Shown here in pieces: positions 51,808 through 60,603 of a DNA stretch of 64,000 bases. Each line of letters begins with the position of its first letter. Position 1 is the first letter of the stretch. Origin of the DNA: Litorivivens sp041624475 (GTDB lineage: Bacteria; Pseudomonadota; Gammaproteobacteria; Pseudomonadales; Spongiibacteraceae); the NCBI RefSeq assembly GCF_041624475.1, contig NZ_JBFJUX010000003.1, positions 124,001 to 188,000 of the forward strand. The letters are read 5' to 3'. Position numbers and translations under genes: made by a program. The notes below the pieces were generated by a model. The model saw only the letters and a list, made by a program, of their open reading frames with translations. It searched no databases and had not been told where the DNA came from.

Positions 51808-53256
51808 ATGTCGCAAAGCGAACAGGCCCAAATTGATACCCTGCTGAAAAACGACTACGAGGCCGGTTTTTACACCTCGGTTGAGTCGGATACCTTGCCT
51901 CCGGGCTTGGATGAAGACGTTATCCGCTTTATTTCCAACAAGAAGGGCGAGCCCGACTGGATGCTGGAATGGCGTCTGGAGGCCTATCGCGGCTGGCTGG
52001 AGATGGTCGAGCCTGAGTGGGCCCATGTGCGCTACCCGAAGGTCGACTTTCAGGCCCTTTCGTACTTTTCGGCCCCCAAGAGTATGGCGGATAAGCCCAA
52101 AAGCCTGGATGAGGTAGATCCCGAGCTGCTGCGCACCTACGAAAAGCTCGGTATTCCGCTGCATGAGCAGGAGATGCTGGCCGGTGTAGCGGTCGATGCG
52201 GTATTTGATTCGGTTTCGGTCGGCACTACCTTTCGCGCCAAGCTGTTAGAAGCGGGCGTGATTTTCTGCTCTATTTCTGAAGCTGTTCACGAATACCCCG
52301 AGCTGGTCAAAAAGTATCTGGGCTCTGTGGTGCCGCGCAAGGACAACTTTTACGCAGCCCTGAACAGCGCCGTATTCAGTGATGGCTCCTTTGTTTATAT
52401 CCCCAAGGGCGTGCGTTGCCCGATGGAGCTATCCACCTACTTCCGTATCAACGAGGCCAAAACCGGCCAGTTCGAGCGCACCCTGATTGTGGCCGAAGAG
52501 GGCAGCCATGTGAGCTACCTCGAAGGTTGCACCGCGCCCATGCGTGATGAGAACCAGCTGCACGCGGCGGTGGTTGAGCTGGTGGCGCTAGACAACGCCC
52601 AGATTAAATATTCCACCGTGCAGAACTGGTATCCCGGCGACAAGGAAGGCAAGGGTGGTATCTACAACTTTGTGACCAAGCGCGGCGTGTGTCACGACAG
52701 TGCCAAGATTTCCTGGACCCAGGTGGAAACCGGTTCTGCGGTGACCTGGAAATACCCGAGTGTGGTGCTGCGAGGCGATAACAGCGTGGGTGAGTTTTAC
52801 TCTGTCGCCCTGACCAATAATTTCCAGCAGGCGGATACCGGCACCAAGATGATTCACATGGGTAAAAACACCCGCTCAACCATCATCTCCAAGGGTATCT
52901 CTGCCGGTCAGAGCCAGAACGCCTATCGCGGCCTGGTGCGCATGAGTCAGCGCGCCGAAGGCGCCCGTAACTACACCCAGTGTGATTCGCTGTTGATTGG
53001 CGATCGCTGTGGCGCCCATACCTTCCCCTATATCGAGAGCCGCAATCCCAGCGCGGTGGTAGAGCACGAGGCGACCACCTCCAAGGTGAGTGAGGATCAG
53101 CTTTATCTGTGTCAGCAGCGCGGGCTGGACGCCGAAAAAGCGGTTTCGCTGATCGTTAATGGTTTTTGTAAGGAAGTATTCAAAGAGCTGCCCATGGAGT
53201 TTGCGGTTGAAGCCGGCAAGCTGCTCGAGGTGAGTCTGGAAGGCTCGGTAGGTTAA
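51808..53256 (+). CDS. sufB: Fe-S cluster scaffold protein SufB
   Basis: A 482-residue scaffold of the SufBC2D complex. QIDTLLKNDYEAGFYTSVES opens the protein, followed by the beta-helix core (YIPKGVRCPMELSTYFRIN; EGSHVSYLEGCTAP; GDRCGAHTFPYIESRNPSAVVEHEA) and C-terminal helix. Cys in SYLEGCTAP and the last motif are those implicated in sulfur transfer and assembly. ATG at 51808 follows AGGA; the longer open frame lacks family similarity. It is first in the operon. Confidence 0.97.
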   Translation: MSQSEQAQIDTLLKNDYEAGFYTSVESDTLPPGLDEDVIRFISNKKGEPDWMLEWRLEAYRGWLEMVEPEWAHVRYPKVDFQALSYFSAPKSMADKPKSLDEVDPELLRTYEKLGIPLHEQEMLAGVAVDAVFDSVSVGTTFRAKLLEAGVIFCSISEAVHEYPELVKKYLGSVVPRKDNFYAALNSAVFSDGSFVYIPKGVRCPMELSTYFRINEAKTGQFERTLIVAEEGSHVSYLEGCTAPMRDENQLHAAVVELVALDNAQIKYSTVQNWYPGDKEGKGGIYNFVTKRGVCHDSAKISWTQVETGSAVTWKYPSVVLRGDNSVGEFYSVALTNNFQQADTGTKMIHMGKNTRSTIISKGISAGQSQNAYRGLVRMSQRAEGARNYTQCDSLLIGDRCGAHTFPYIESRNPSAVVEHEATTSKVSEDQLYLCQQRGLDAEKAVSLIVNGFCKEVFKELPMEFAVEAGKLLEVSLEGSVG

Positions 53257-53273
53257 AACTTATTCGTCTTTGC

Positions 53274-53297
53274 GGTGCGGCCAGATAGGGCCGCACC
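53274..53297 (+). other. Strong stem-loop between sufB and sufC
   Basis: GGTGCGGCC (53274-53282) and GGCCGCACC (53289-53297) form a perfect 9-bp stem with a six-base loop. It is followed by A-rich sequence, not a T-run, so a stabilising or processing hairpin is more likely than a terminator. Confidence 0.55.
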
Positions 53298-53324
53298 AGA
53301 AAAATTGTTGGAGAGTATCAGTCA

Positions 53325-54074
53325 ATGTTGTCTGTCAAAGAATTACGCGCCAGTGTCGGCGACAAGGAAATTCTGAAAGGTCTCAGCCTTGAAGTGAAAG
53401 CGGGCGAAGTGCACGCCATTATGGGGCCGAACGGTTCCGGTAAAAGCACGCTCGGTCATGTGCTGGCGGGCCGGGAAAACTACGAGGCTATTGGCGGTAG
53501 CGTCGAGTTTGATGGTAAGAACTTGCTGGATATGGACACCGAAGAGCGCGCACGTGAAGGCTTGTTTCTAGCCTTCCAGTACCCGGTGGAAATTCCCGGC
53601 GTGAGCAATATGGAGTTTCTGAAAACCGCGGTTGACGCGGTGCGCGAACATCGCGGGCAGGAGCCGATCGATTCAGTCCAGTTTATGAAGTTGGCCCGAG
53701 AAAAGTGCAAAGCCGTGAACCTGGATGATCAATTCCTGAAGCGCGGTGTGAACGAAGGCTTCTCCGGCGGCGAAAAGAAACGCAACGAGCTGATGCAGAT
53801 GATGCTGCTAGAACCCAAGCTCTGCATTATGGATGAAACCGATTCCGGTCTGGATATCGATGCCTTGCAAGTGGTTGCCGAAGGCGTGAATGCCATGCGC
53901 AATGAAGACCGCGCGATAGTGCTTGTGACCCACTACCAACGCCTGCTCGATTTCATTAAGCCGGACTTTGTTCACGTACTGTCCGGCGGCAGGATTATCA
54001 AGTCCGGCGACCATTCGCTGGCGCTGGAGCTGGAAGAGAAAGGCTACGGCTGGATCACCAAAGAGGTCGCGTAA
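53325..54074 (+). CDS. sufC: Fe-S assembly ATPase SufC
   Basis: A 249-residue ABC-type ATPase. Walker A GPNGSGKST at 35-43, Q-loop in FLAFQYPVEIPGVSN, the signature FSGGEKKRNE and Walker B KLCIMDETDSGLDIDAL are present. It drives conformational change in SufBCD. GGAGAG precedes the ATG. The stop overlaps sufD by one base. Confidence 0.98.
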   Translation: MLSVKELRASVGDKEILKGLSLEVKAGEVHAIMGPNGSGKSTLGHVLAGRENYEAIGGSVEFDGKNLLDMDTEERAREGLFLAFQYPVEIPGVSNMEFLKTAVDAVREHRGQEPIDSVQFMKLAREKCKAVNLDDQFLKRGVNEGFSGGEKKRNELMQMMLLEPKLCIMDETDSGLDIDALQVVAEGVNAMRNEDRAIVLVTHYQRLLDFIKPDFVHVLSGGRIIKSGDHSLALELEEKGYGWITKEVA

Positions 54075-55381
54075 TGACAGCGTTTACCCAACAAGCGGCG
54101 GAGTTGACGCCAGCGGGTCTCGATTGGCTGGCCGAGTTTAATCAGCGCGGTCGCGAGCGCTGGAAGGTGACCCCTTTCCCGACCCGCAAAACCGAAAACT
54201 GGAAGTACACCAGCCTGCAGGCGCTGGCGGACGGAAGCTACCTGCGCTGGCCTCAGGCAAGTGGCGCTGAGCTGAGTGAACAGGTAGATGCCATTCAAGG
54301 CCTAGATGCCTGTGCCCTGATCTTTGTAAACGGTGTGTTTTCCGAAAGCCTGTCCTGCAACAAGCTGCCGGACAGCGTGGAAGTGGTGCGCTTTTCTCAG
54401 GCCAATGAAAGCCAGCAACAGGCGATTCTGAGCAAGCTGGGCACCATTGCCGACAGTGAAAAACACCTGTTTGCCGCTCTGAATGACAGCTGGCTGCAAG
54501 AGGGTGTTTACCTGCATGTGGCGAAAAATGCTCAAGTGAAAACACCGATTTATATCCATCATATCACCACCCCGGAAGCGCAGAACTTTGCGGTCAACCA
54601 GCGCTTGCTGGTGCACCTGGAGACGTCAGCCGAAGCGACGGTGGTGGAGCACTTCAGTAGCACCGAAGAGGCTCAGAACTGTTTTACCAATGCAGTTACC
54701 GAGCTGCAGCTGGACGCCAATGCGCGCTTGACTCACTACCACCTGCACTTGGAAGAAGAAAACACGCTTCATATTGGCGGAGTGCATGTGAATCTGGATC
54801 GCGACGCGACTCTCAACAGTTTTATGATGAGTCTGGGTGCCAACCTGCAGCGCACCGATGTGGTGGTTCACCATCGCGGCGAAGGCGCCCACTGTGGCTT
54901 GAACGGTATTTACATGCCGAACCACAAACACACGGTGGACTTTCATACCTGCATTGAACACGCGGTGCCCAACTGCACGACGCACGAAGTGTTTCGCGGC
55001 ATTATTGGTGACCACGGCAAAGCGGTATTTAACGGCCGCATCCATATTCACGAGGATGCTCAGAAAACCGTGGCCGATCTCAGCAACAAGAACCTGCTGA
55101 CCAGTCACAATGCGGAAGTGGATACCAAGCCTGAGCTTGAAATCTATGCCGATGATGTGAAATGCAGTCACGGCGCCACCATTGCCCAGCTGGAAGAAAA
55201 GGCCCTGTACTATCTGCAGAGCCGGGGCGTAGATCGTGAGCGCGCCGAGATTATGCTGAGCTTTGGCTTTATCAATGAGCTGCTGGAGCAGCTGGCGCAT
55301 ATTCCAGTGCGCGACTACCTGACGCCGCTGGTATCCGAACTCTTTGAGAAGAAATTCGATCGGGCGAGGGCGGCTGCATGA
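54074..55381 (+). CDS. sufD: Fe-S cluster assembly protein SufD
   Basis: A 435-residue SufB paralogue. The N-terminal helical part (FPTRKTENWKYTSLQAL) is followed by the beta-helix and C-terminal HGATIAQLEEKALYYLQSRG and AEIMLSFGFINELLE. The His in the CSHGATI segment matches the SufD residue needed for iron acquisition. It overlaps sufS by four bases (ATGA). Confidence 0.96.
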   Translation: MTAFTQQAAELTPAGLDWLAEFNQRGRERWKVTPFPTRKTENWKYTSLQALADGSYLRWPQASGAELSEQVDAIQGLDACALIFVNGVFSESLSCNKLPDSVEVVRFSQANESQQQAILSKLGTIADSEKHLFAALNDSWLQEGVYLHVAKNAQVKTPIYIHHITTPEAQNFAVNQRLLVHLETSAEATVVEHFSSTEEAQNCFTNAVTELQLDANARLTHYHLHLEEENTLHIGGVHVNLDRDATLNSFMMSLGANLQRTDVVVHHRGEGAHCGLNGIYMPNHKHTVDFHTCIEHAVPNCTTHEVFRGIIGDHGKAVFNGRIHIHEDAQKTVADLSNKNLLTSHNAEVDTKPELEIYADDVKCSHGATIAQLEEKALYYLQSRGVDRERAEIMLSFGFINELLEQLAHIPVRDYLTPLVSELFEKKFDRARAAA

Positions 55382-56622
55382 ACGCGGTGGCGCCTGCTAT
55401 TACAGGCTTTGACGCCAAAGCTATGCGCGGCGATTTTCCCGCGTTGCAGCAGGAGGTCAATGGCCAGCCTCTGATCTATCTGGACAATGCGGCGACCACA
55501 CAGAAGCCGCAGGCGGTGATAGATGCGCTGGTCAACTACTACGCCCGGGATAATTCCAACGTGCATCGCGGCGCTCACGCGCTCAGTGATCGCGCCACCG
55601 TGGCCTTCGAGAACGCCCGCAATAAAGTCGTGCAGTTTATCAATGCCGGCAGCAGCAAAGAGGTCTTGTGGACCCGCGGTACCACGGAAAGCATCAATCT
55701 GGTGGCAAGCAGTTACGCGCGCAGCGTACTGAAAACAGGTGACCGGATTCTGGTTTCCGCCATGGAGCACCACTCCAATATCGTGCCCTGGCAACTTGCC
55801 GCCGAGGCGTGCAGTGCCGAGGTCGTGCCGATTCCCGTATCGGAAGCGGGTGAGCTGGATATTGAGGCCTACAAAAGCCTGCTTGATGAGCGGGTGAAAC
55901 TGGTCGCTGTAGGTCATGTGTCCAATGCGCTGGGTACGGTCAACCCGATCAAGCTGATCATCGATCTGGCTCACAGCGCTGGCGCTAAAGTGCTGATCGA
56001 CGGTGCCCAGGGCGTGCCGCATTTTGATGTGGATGTGCAGGCGCTGGATTGCGATTTCTACGCCTTCTCCGGGCACAAGATGTATGGCCCCACGGGAACC
56101 GGCGTGCTCTACGGCAAAGAGGCCTTGCTGGAACAAATGCCGCCATACCACGGCGGCGGTGAGATGATTAAAACCGTTAGCTTTGAGGGCACTACCTTTA
56201 ATGAGCTGCCCTTCAAATTTGAAGCGGGCACTCCGAATATTGGTGGCGCCGTCGGTTTAGCAGCAGCGGTGGACTATCTGCAGGGGCTGGATCGTGCCGC
56301 GCTGGCGGCCCATGAAAAAGCATTAATGCAATATGCCCACGACAAGGCTGCGGCCTTTGAAGGCCTAAAGCGCATTGGCTGCGCGAAGACTATTGCCGGA
56401 GCCTTTTCCTTTTTACTGGAAGGGGTTCACCCGGCGGATGTGGGCATGCTGCTGGATCAGCAGGGGATTGCGGTTCGCACAGGCGATCACTGTGCCCAGC
56501 CGATTATGAAACAGTTTGGCATTCCCGGCACCGTGCGCGCCTCCTTCGCCCTCTACAACACGCTTGAGGATGTGGACGCCCTGTTTGCCGGACTTGAGAA
56601 AGCCAAAACCTTTTTGCTTTGA
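55378..56622 (+). CDS. sufS: Cysteine desulfurase SufS
   Basis: A 414-residue group II cysteine desulfurase. PLP-Lys 234 in FSGHKMYGPTG; catalytic Cys 372 in RTGDHCAQP; YLDNAATTQKP at the N-terminus. It delivers persulfide sulfur to SufE, whose gene lies three genes downstream. It is one of two desulfurases in the same operon, the other being group I IscS. Confidence 0.97.
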   Translation: MNAVAPAITGFDAKAMRGDFPALQQEVNGQPLIYLDNAATTQKPQAVIDALVNYYARDNSNVHRGAHALSDRATVAFENARNKVVQFINAGSSKEVLWTRGTTESINLVASSYARSVLKTGDRILVSAMEHHSNIVPWQLAAEACSAEVVPIPVSEAGELDIEAYKSLLDERVKLVAVGHVSNALGTVNPIKLIIDLAHSAGAKVLIDGAQGVPHFDVDVQALDCDFYAFSGHKMYGPTGTGVLYGKEALLEQMPPYHGGGEMIKTVSFEGTTFNELPFKFEAGTPNIGGAVGLAAAVDYLQGLDRAALAAHEKALMQYAHDKAAAFEGLKRIGCAKTIAGAFSFLLEGVHPADVGMLLDQQGIAVRTGDHCAQPIMKQFGIPGTVRASFALYNTLEDVDALFAGLEKAKTFLL

Positions 56623-56656
56623 GTTGCTCTAAGTCGGAATTGGTTGGAGTGAAATT

Positions 56657-57007
56657 ATGAGCGTAGAAACCTATACACCCGAACAGGCCCTGACCGTCAC
56701 CGAGGCGGCCCAGGAGCATTTTCGCAAGCAGCTGGCCGATAAGGCCGGCGCCATTCGTCTGTCGGTCAAGGAAAGCGGCTGCACCGGTTACAAGTACGTG
56801 ATCGATATTGTTGAGCAGAAAGAGGCTGACGATGTCGCCCTTACCCTGGACAACGGGATCACCTTGTTTGTGGCGACCGATGCCATGGGCATGATGCGTG
56901 GCACCCAGATTGACTATACCCGCGAGGGGCTGAATCGCACGCTGAAATTCATCAATCCGAATGTATCGGATGAGTGTGGCTGCGGCGAAAGCTTCAACGT
57001 CAACTGA
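56657..57007 (+). CDS. sufA: A-type Fe-S carrier protein (SufA/IscA-like)
   Basis: A 116-residue HesB-family carrier. Three conserved Cys: Cys 42 in SGCTGYKYVI and Cys 107/109 in DECGCGESF. It passes clusters from the SUF scaffold to apoproteins. GGAG precedes the ATG. Placed after sufS in the operon. Whether to call it SufA or IscA cannot be decided from sequence alone. Confidence 0.92.
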   Translation: MSVETYTPEQALTVTEAAQEHFRKQLADKAGAIRLSVKESGCTGYKYVIDIVEQKEADDVALTLDNGITLFVATDAMGMMRGTQIDYTREGLNRTLKFINPNVSDECGCGESFNVN

Positions 57008-57030
57008 AGCGGGGTTAAGAGAGAAAGCAC

Positions 57031-57564
57031 ATGGAACGCAGAATGGTGACAACCGTCACCGATTGTCCGGGACGCATCGTGCCGGTAGGCACGCCGATAA
57101 CCATCCCCAAGGACAATTTTGTCACCATCACCCAAGCCTTGGGCGGCAACTACACCGTGACCTACAACGGCAATATGGTGCGGGTTGATGGCACCGATGC
57201 GGCGGCGCTCGGGCTGGAGCCTGAGGTGCTCGAGTTTGAGCAGCCTGACGGTGACGATATTGTTGAAGAACAGGTCTGGGATGCCCTGCGCACGGTATTT
57301 GATCCGGAAATTCCGGTGGACCTGGTTAACCTTGGTTTGATTTACAAGGTCGAGATCAATCAGAGCGCAAAAAGCGTGTACATCGAAATGACATTAACGG
57401 CGCCCGGCTGCGGCATGGGCCCGGTCTTGGTGGGTGATGTGGAATACCGCGTAGCCCAGGTGCCCAATGTTGAATCGGTCAAGGTTGAGCTGGTATTCGA
57501 TCCGCCCTGGAGTCGAGAGATGATGTCGGAAGAGGCTCAGCTGGAAACGGGGATGTTTTACTGA
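57031..57564 (+). CDS. sufT: Fe-S maturation protein SufT
   Basis: A 177-residue protein with an N-terminal extension (residues 1-80) typical of SufT and a C-terminal DUF59/MIP18-like domain: VWDALRTVFDPEIPVDLVNLGLIY and LTAPGCGMGPVLVGDVEYR, with the conserved Cys. SufT proteins help load clusters in SUF-using bacteria. ATG at 57031; an in-frame ATG at 57043 is possible. It overlaps sufE by one base. Confidence 0.93.
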   Translation: MERRMVTTVTDCPGRIVPVGTPITIPKDNFVTITQALGGNYTVTYNGNMVRVDGTDAAALGLEPEVLEFEQPDGDDIVEEQVWDALRTVFDPEIPVDLVNLGLIYKVEINQSAKSVYIEMTLTAPGCGMGPVLVGDVEYRVAQVPNVESVKVELVFDPPWSREMMSEEAQLETGMFY

Positions 57565-57998
57565 TGGATGCGCGTGTGAGTGAAAACCCCTTTGGTCGCA
57601 GTATTTCGGCAGATGACATCGTCGATACCCTCGGATTTTTTGACAGCTGGGAAGATCGCTACAAATACATTATTGATCTGGGCAAGGAATTGCCCGCCAT
57701 GCCCGACGAGCTCAAGACTGAAGACCGTTTGATTCGTGGCTGTCAGAGTCAGGTTTGGCTGGAAACCGAGCAGAACGGCGACAGCTTTGAGTTTCAGGCT
57801 GACAGCGATGCTTTTATCGTAAAGGGTTTGCTGGGTGTGATTCTGGCGGCTTACAACAACAAATCAGCCGGCGAAATCCTAGAGTTTGATATCGAACAGT
57901 ATTTCGAGCAGCTCGATCTGCTGCGTCATCTCAGCCCGACCCGTGGCAATGGTCTGCGCGCGATGGTGCAGCGCATTCGCGAGATTGCGGGAGCCTGA
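57564..57998 (+). CDS. sufE: SufE-type sulfur acceptor
   Basis: A 144-residue protein. Cys 60 in RLIRGCQSQVWL is the sulfur-accepting residue; DDIVDTLGFFDSWEDRYKYI opens the family fold. It takes persulfide from SufS and stimulates it. Following genes are trmJ and iscR. Confidence 0.95.
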   Translation: MDARVSENPFGRSISADDIVDTLGFFDSWEDRYKYIIDLGKELPAMPDELKTEDRLIRGCQSQVWLETEQNGDSFEFQADSDAFIVKGLLGVILAAYNNKSAGEILEFDIEQYFEQLDLLRHLSPTRGNGLRAMVQRIREIAGA

Positions 57999-58000
57999 GT

Positions 58001-58774
58001 ATGAGCTTGGATAATATTCGCATCGTACTGGTGAACACCTCGCACCCGGGCAATATCGGCGCGGTGGCGCGGGCTATGAAAAACATGTGTGTCAGCGATC
58101 TGGCCTTGGTAGCACCGAAGAAATTTCCCCACGATGAGGCTACCTGGCGTGCGTCCAATGCGACTGATGTACTAGACAGCGCCACAGTGTTTGACTCACT
58201 GGAGGAGGCGATTGCCGACTGCGGTCTGGTAATTGGCACCAGTGCACGTGGCCGTCGTATTCCCTGGCCGCTACTTGATCCGCGCCATTGCGCCAAGCAG
58301 GCCTATGGCGAGGCGGCAAAGCATAAAGTCGCTTTGGTCTTTGGTCGTGAAGATCGCGGGCTGACCAACGAAGAGCTGCAGCTTTGTAACCTGCACGTCA
58401 ATATCCCGGCGAATGAGGAATACAGCTCGCTGAATCTGGCGATGGCGGTGCAGGTGCTGTGCTACGAATTGCGAATGACGGCGCTTGACGGTGAGCTCAG
58501 CGGTAACCCGCTGGAAGAGTGGGACCAGCCTCCGGCGACAGCCGATGCGCTGGAGCGCTATATGGTGCATCTGGAGGAAACCCTGCTTGAACTGGGCTTT
58601 CTGAAGGCCGATGCACCAAAGCAACTGATGACCCGACTGCGTCGCCTTTATACGCGGGCGCGGCCGGATGAAATGGAAGTGAATATTCTGCGCGGTATTC
58701 TCACGTCCACGCAGTACCAGATTCGGCAACACAAAGGTGTCGAGTCTGTGGCGGATGAAAACGGCGCTGCTTAA
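58001..58774 (+). CDS. trmJ: tRNA 2'-O-methyltransferase TrmJ
   Basis: A 257-residue SPOUT methyltransferase that methylates position 32 of tRNA. IRIVLVNTSHPGNIGAVARAMKNM opens the protein; LVFGREDRGLTNEELQLCN and IPANEEYSSLNLAMAVQVLCYELR form the knot. It sits directly upstream of iscR, the normal gammaproteobacterial arrangement, which marks this as the ancestral isc site. Confidence 0.96.
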   Translation: MSLDNIRIVLVNTSHPGNIGAVARAMKNMCVSDLALVAPKKFPHDEATWRASNATDVLDSATVFDSLEEAIADCGLVIGTSARGRRIPWPLLDPRHCAKQAYGEAAKHKVALVFGREDRGLTNEELQLCNLHVNIPANEEYSSLNLAMAVQVLCYELRMTALDGELSGNPLEEWDQPPATADALERYMVHLEETLLELGFLKADAPKQLMTRLRRLYTRARPDEMEVNILRGILTSTQYQIRQHKGVESVADENGAA

Positions 58775-58782
58775 TTCGAAAG

Positions 58783-58805
58783 CTCGTGATTCGGGTAATC
58801 ACGAG
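58783..58805 (+). other. trmJ-iscR intercistronic hairpin
   Basis: CTCGTGATT (58783-58791) and AATCACGAG (58797-58805) form a perfect 9-bp stem with a five-base loop just before the iscR ribosome site. No T-run follows. No IscR-type palindrome was found here, although many relatives have IscR boxes in front of iscR. Confidence 0.5.
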
Positions 58806-58820
58806 GGGAGGTCATAGAGA

Positions 58821-59291
58821 ATGCGATTGACCACAAAAGGCCGCTATGCGGTCACGGCGATGCTGGACCTTGCGCTGCACAGCGGTCAGGGGCCGGTCAG
58901 CCTGTCGGAAATTTCCTCACGTCAGCATATTTCCCTGTCCTATCTGGAGCAGTTGTTTGCCAAGTTGCGTCGGCGTGGCCTGGTAAAGAGTATTCGCGGC
59001 CCCGGTGGCGGTTACTGTCTGGATAAGGCCACGGCAGAAACCTTTGTGGCGGATATCATTGATGCGGTGGATGAAAGCGTCGATGCCACAAACTGCTCTG
59101 GTGAAGCGAACTGCCAGGAAGGGGAGGTCTGCCTTACCCATCACCTGTGGAGTGATCTGAGCGATCAGATCCATAATTTCCTCAGCGGAATCAGTCTGGC
59201 TAGCCTGGTGGAGCGTCGGGAAATACAGCAGATCGCCAGTCGCCAGAATCTTCGCGAAGCCGATCAAATTGCCATGACCATGGTCGAGTAA
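58821..59291 (+). CDS. iscR: Fe-S cluster-sensing Rrf2 regulator IscR
   Basis: A 156-residue winged-helix regulator. Cluster ligands Cys 92, Cys 98, Cys 104 and His 107 (NCSGEANCQEGEVCLTHHLW) occur at the E. coli positions. The DNA-binding MRLTTKGRYAVTAMLDLALH and SISLSYLEQLFAKLRRRGLV-like helices are intact. It probably represses sufB through the 51669-51693 site when clustered. It precedes iscS by four bases. Confidence 0.97.
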   Translation: MRLTTKGRYAVTAMLDLALHSGQGPVSLSEISSRQHISLSYLEQLFAKLRRRGLVKSIRGPGGGYCLDKATAETFVADIIDAVDESVDATNCSGEANCQEGEVCLTHHLWSDLSDQIHNFLSGISLASLVERREIQQIASRQNLREADQIAMTMVE

Positions 59292-59295
59292 GTTT

Positions 59296-60453
59296 ATGCA
59301 GTCCCCGATCTACCTTGATTATGCGGCCACGACACCGGTAGACCCGCGCGTCGCGGATAAAATGACCGCGTGCCTGACTCTGGAAGGCAACTTTGGCAAC
59401 CCAGCCTCGCGCTCACATCTGCTTGGCTGGAAGGCCGAAGAAGCGGTGGAAAACGGTCGGCGTCAGGTGGCTGATCTGATCGGTGCGGACAGTCGCGAGA
59501 TTGTCTGGACCTCCGGTGCTACTGAGGCCAATAACCTGGCTCTAAAAGGGGTTGCCGAGGCTTACGCGAAACGCGGCAAGCATATTATTAGCTCGCGCAT
59601 CGAACACAAAGCGGTGCTGGATACCTGCGAGTATCTGGCGGGCAAGGGTTTTGAGATTACCTATCTTGAACCAGATGCTCAGGGTGTTATCAGTCCGGAC
59701 GGGGTAGCGGCAGCGCTGCGTGAAGACACCGTCCTGGTCAGTCTGATGCACGTTAACAATGAGCTTGGCGCGATCAACGATATAGCCGCCATCGGTTCGC
59801 TGCTTACAGGGCATCAGGCTTTCTTTCATGTGGATGCGGCCCAGAGTGTCGGTAAATTGCCGATTAATCTGGCTGAATTGAACGTGGATCTCATGTCGAT
59901 TTCGGCCCATAAGTGCTATGGCCCCAAGGGCATCGGCGCGCTGTATGTAAAGCGACGTAGCCAATGTCATCTCGCGCCCCAGATTCACGGTGGTGGTCAC
60001 GAGCGGGGTATGCGCTCGGGCACCTTGCCCACTCACCAGATCGTGGGCTTTGGAGAAGCCTGTGCGCTGGCGGGCGAGTCTCTCGAGGACGAACAAAATC
60101 GGCTGGCAGGGCTTCGCAAACAGTTTCTCGGCGCGCTGAGCGAGCTGGAAAGTATCACTGTCAATGGTAATGGCTGGCCCGGTATCACCAATGTCAGTTT
60201 CGCTGGCGTTGATGGCGAGTCGCTGCTGATGTCTCTGCGCAATCTGGCGGTCTCCACCGGCTCCGCCTGCGCCTCGGCCACGCTGGAGCCCAGTTACGTA
60301 CTGCGTGCCATTGGGGTGGAAGAGCGCCTGGCTCTGAGTTCTGTGCGCTTCAGTTTTGGCCGCTATACCACCGCTGAGGAGCTGGACGATGCGGCCTCTC
60401 AGGTGCTTGAGGCGGTCAGTCGTCTGCGCGGCGCCCAGCGACAGACCGGCTAG
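59296..60453 (+). CDS. iscS: Cysteine desulfurase IscS (C-terminally shortened)
   Basis: A 385-residue group I desulfurase. IYLDYAATTPVDPRV, PLP-Lys 206 in SISAHKCYGPKGIGALYV and catalytic Cys 325 in STGSACASATLEPSYVLRA are intact. It ends at AVSRLRGAQRQTG, about 20 residues before the E. coli terminus. The missing part corresponds to the LSPLWEMYKEG... EWAHH tail, which contacts IscU. Neither iscU nor any later isc gene follows. It probably supplies sulfur for tRNA thiolation or other uses; this is inference. Confidence 0.95.
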   Translation: MQSPIYLDYAATTPVDPRVADKMTACLTLEGNFGNPASRSHLLGWKAEEAVENGRRQVADLIGADSREIVWTSGATEANNLALKGVAEAYAKRGKHIISSRIEHKAVLDTCEYLAGKGFEITYLEPDAQGVISPDGVAAALREDTVLVSLMHVNNELGAINDIAAIGSLLTGHQAFFHVDAAQSVGKLPINLAELNVDLMSISAHKCYGPKGIGALYVKRRSQCHLAPQIHGGGHERGMRSGTLPTHQIVGFGEACALAGESLEDEQNRLAGLRKQFLGALSELESITVNGNGWPGITNVSFAGVDGESLLMSLRNLAVSTGSACASATLEPSYVLRAIGVEERLALSSVRFSFGRYTTAEELDDAASQVLEAVSRLRGAQRQTG

Positions 60454-60521
60454 GCGGCATTCACCGGCTGACTTCCCGCCATTCGGGTGCGGGCGGCATA
60501 TTCATTTCACTCAGATAAGCT

Positions 60522-60527
60522 TATAAT
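60522..60527 (+). promoter_or_regulatory. Possible -10 element upstream of ndk
   Basis: A perfect TATAAT, but the best -35 (TATTCA at 60499-60504) is poor. The predicted start lies only about 13 bases before the hairpin at 60547, so a transcript from it would meet the terminator at once. Confidence 0.35.
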
Positions 60528-60546
60528 TAGCGGATTTTGTGAACGG

Positions 60547-60571
60547 ACCAGCGACTGGCGCTGGTTTTTTT
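60547..60571 (+). terminator. Intrinsic terminator between iscS and ndk
   Basis: ACCAGCG (60547-60553) and CGCTGGT (60559-60565) form a perfect 7-bp stem with a five-base loop, followed by TTTTTTT. It ends the suf-isc operon, or acts as an attenuator in the ndk leader; ndk begins 33 bases later. Confidence 0.8.
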
Positions 60572-60603
60572 AAATACTTTGTTTTTATTGGAGAAATTGA
60601 CTA

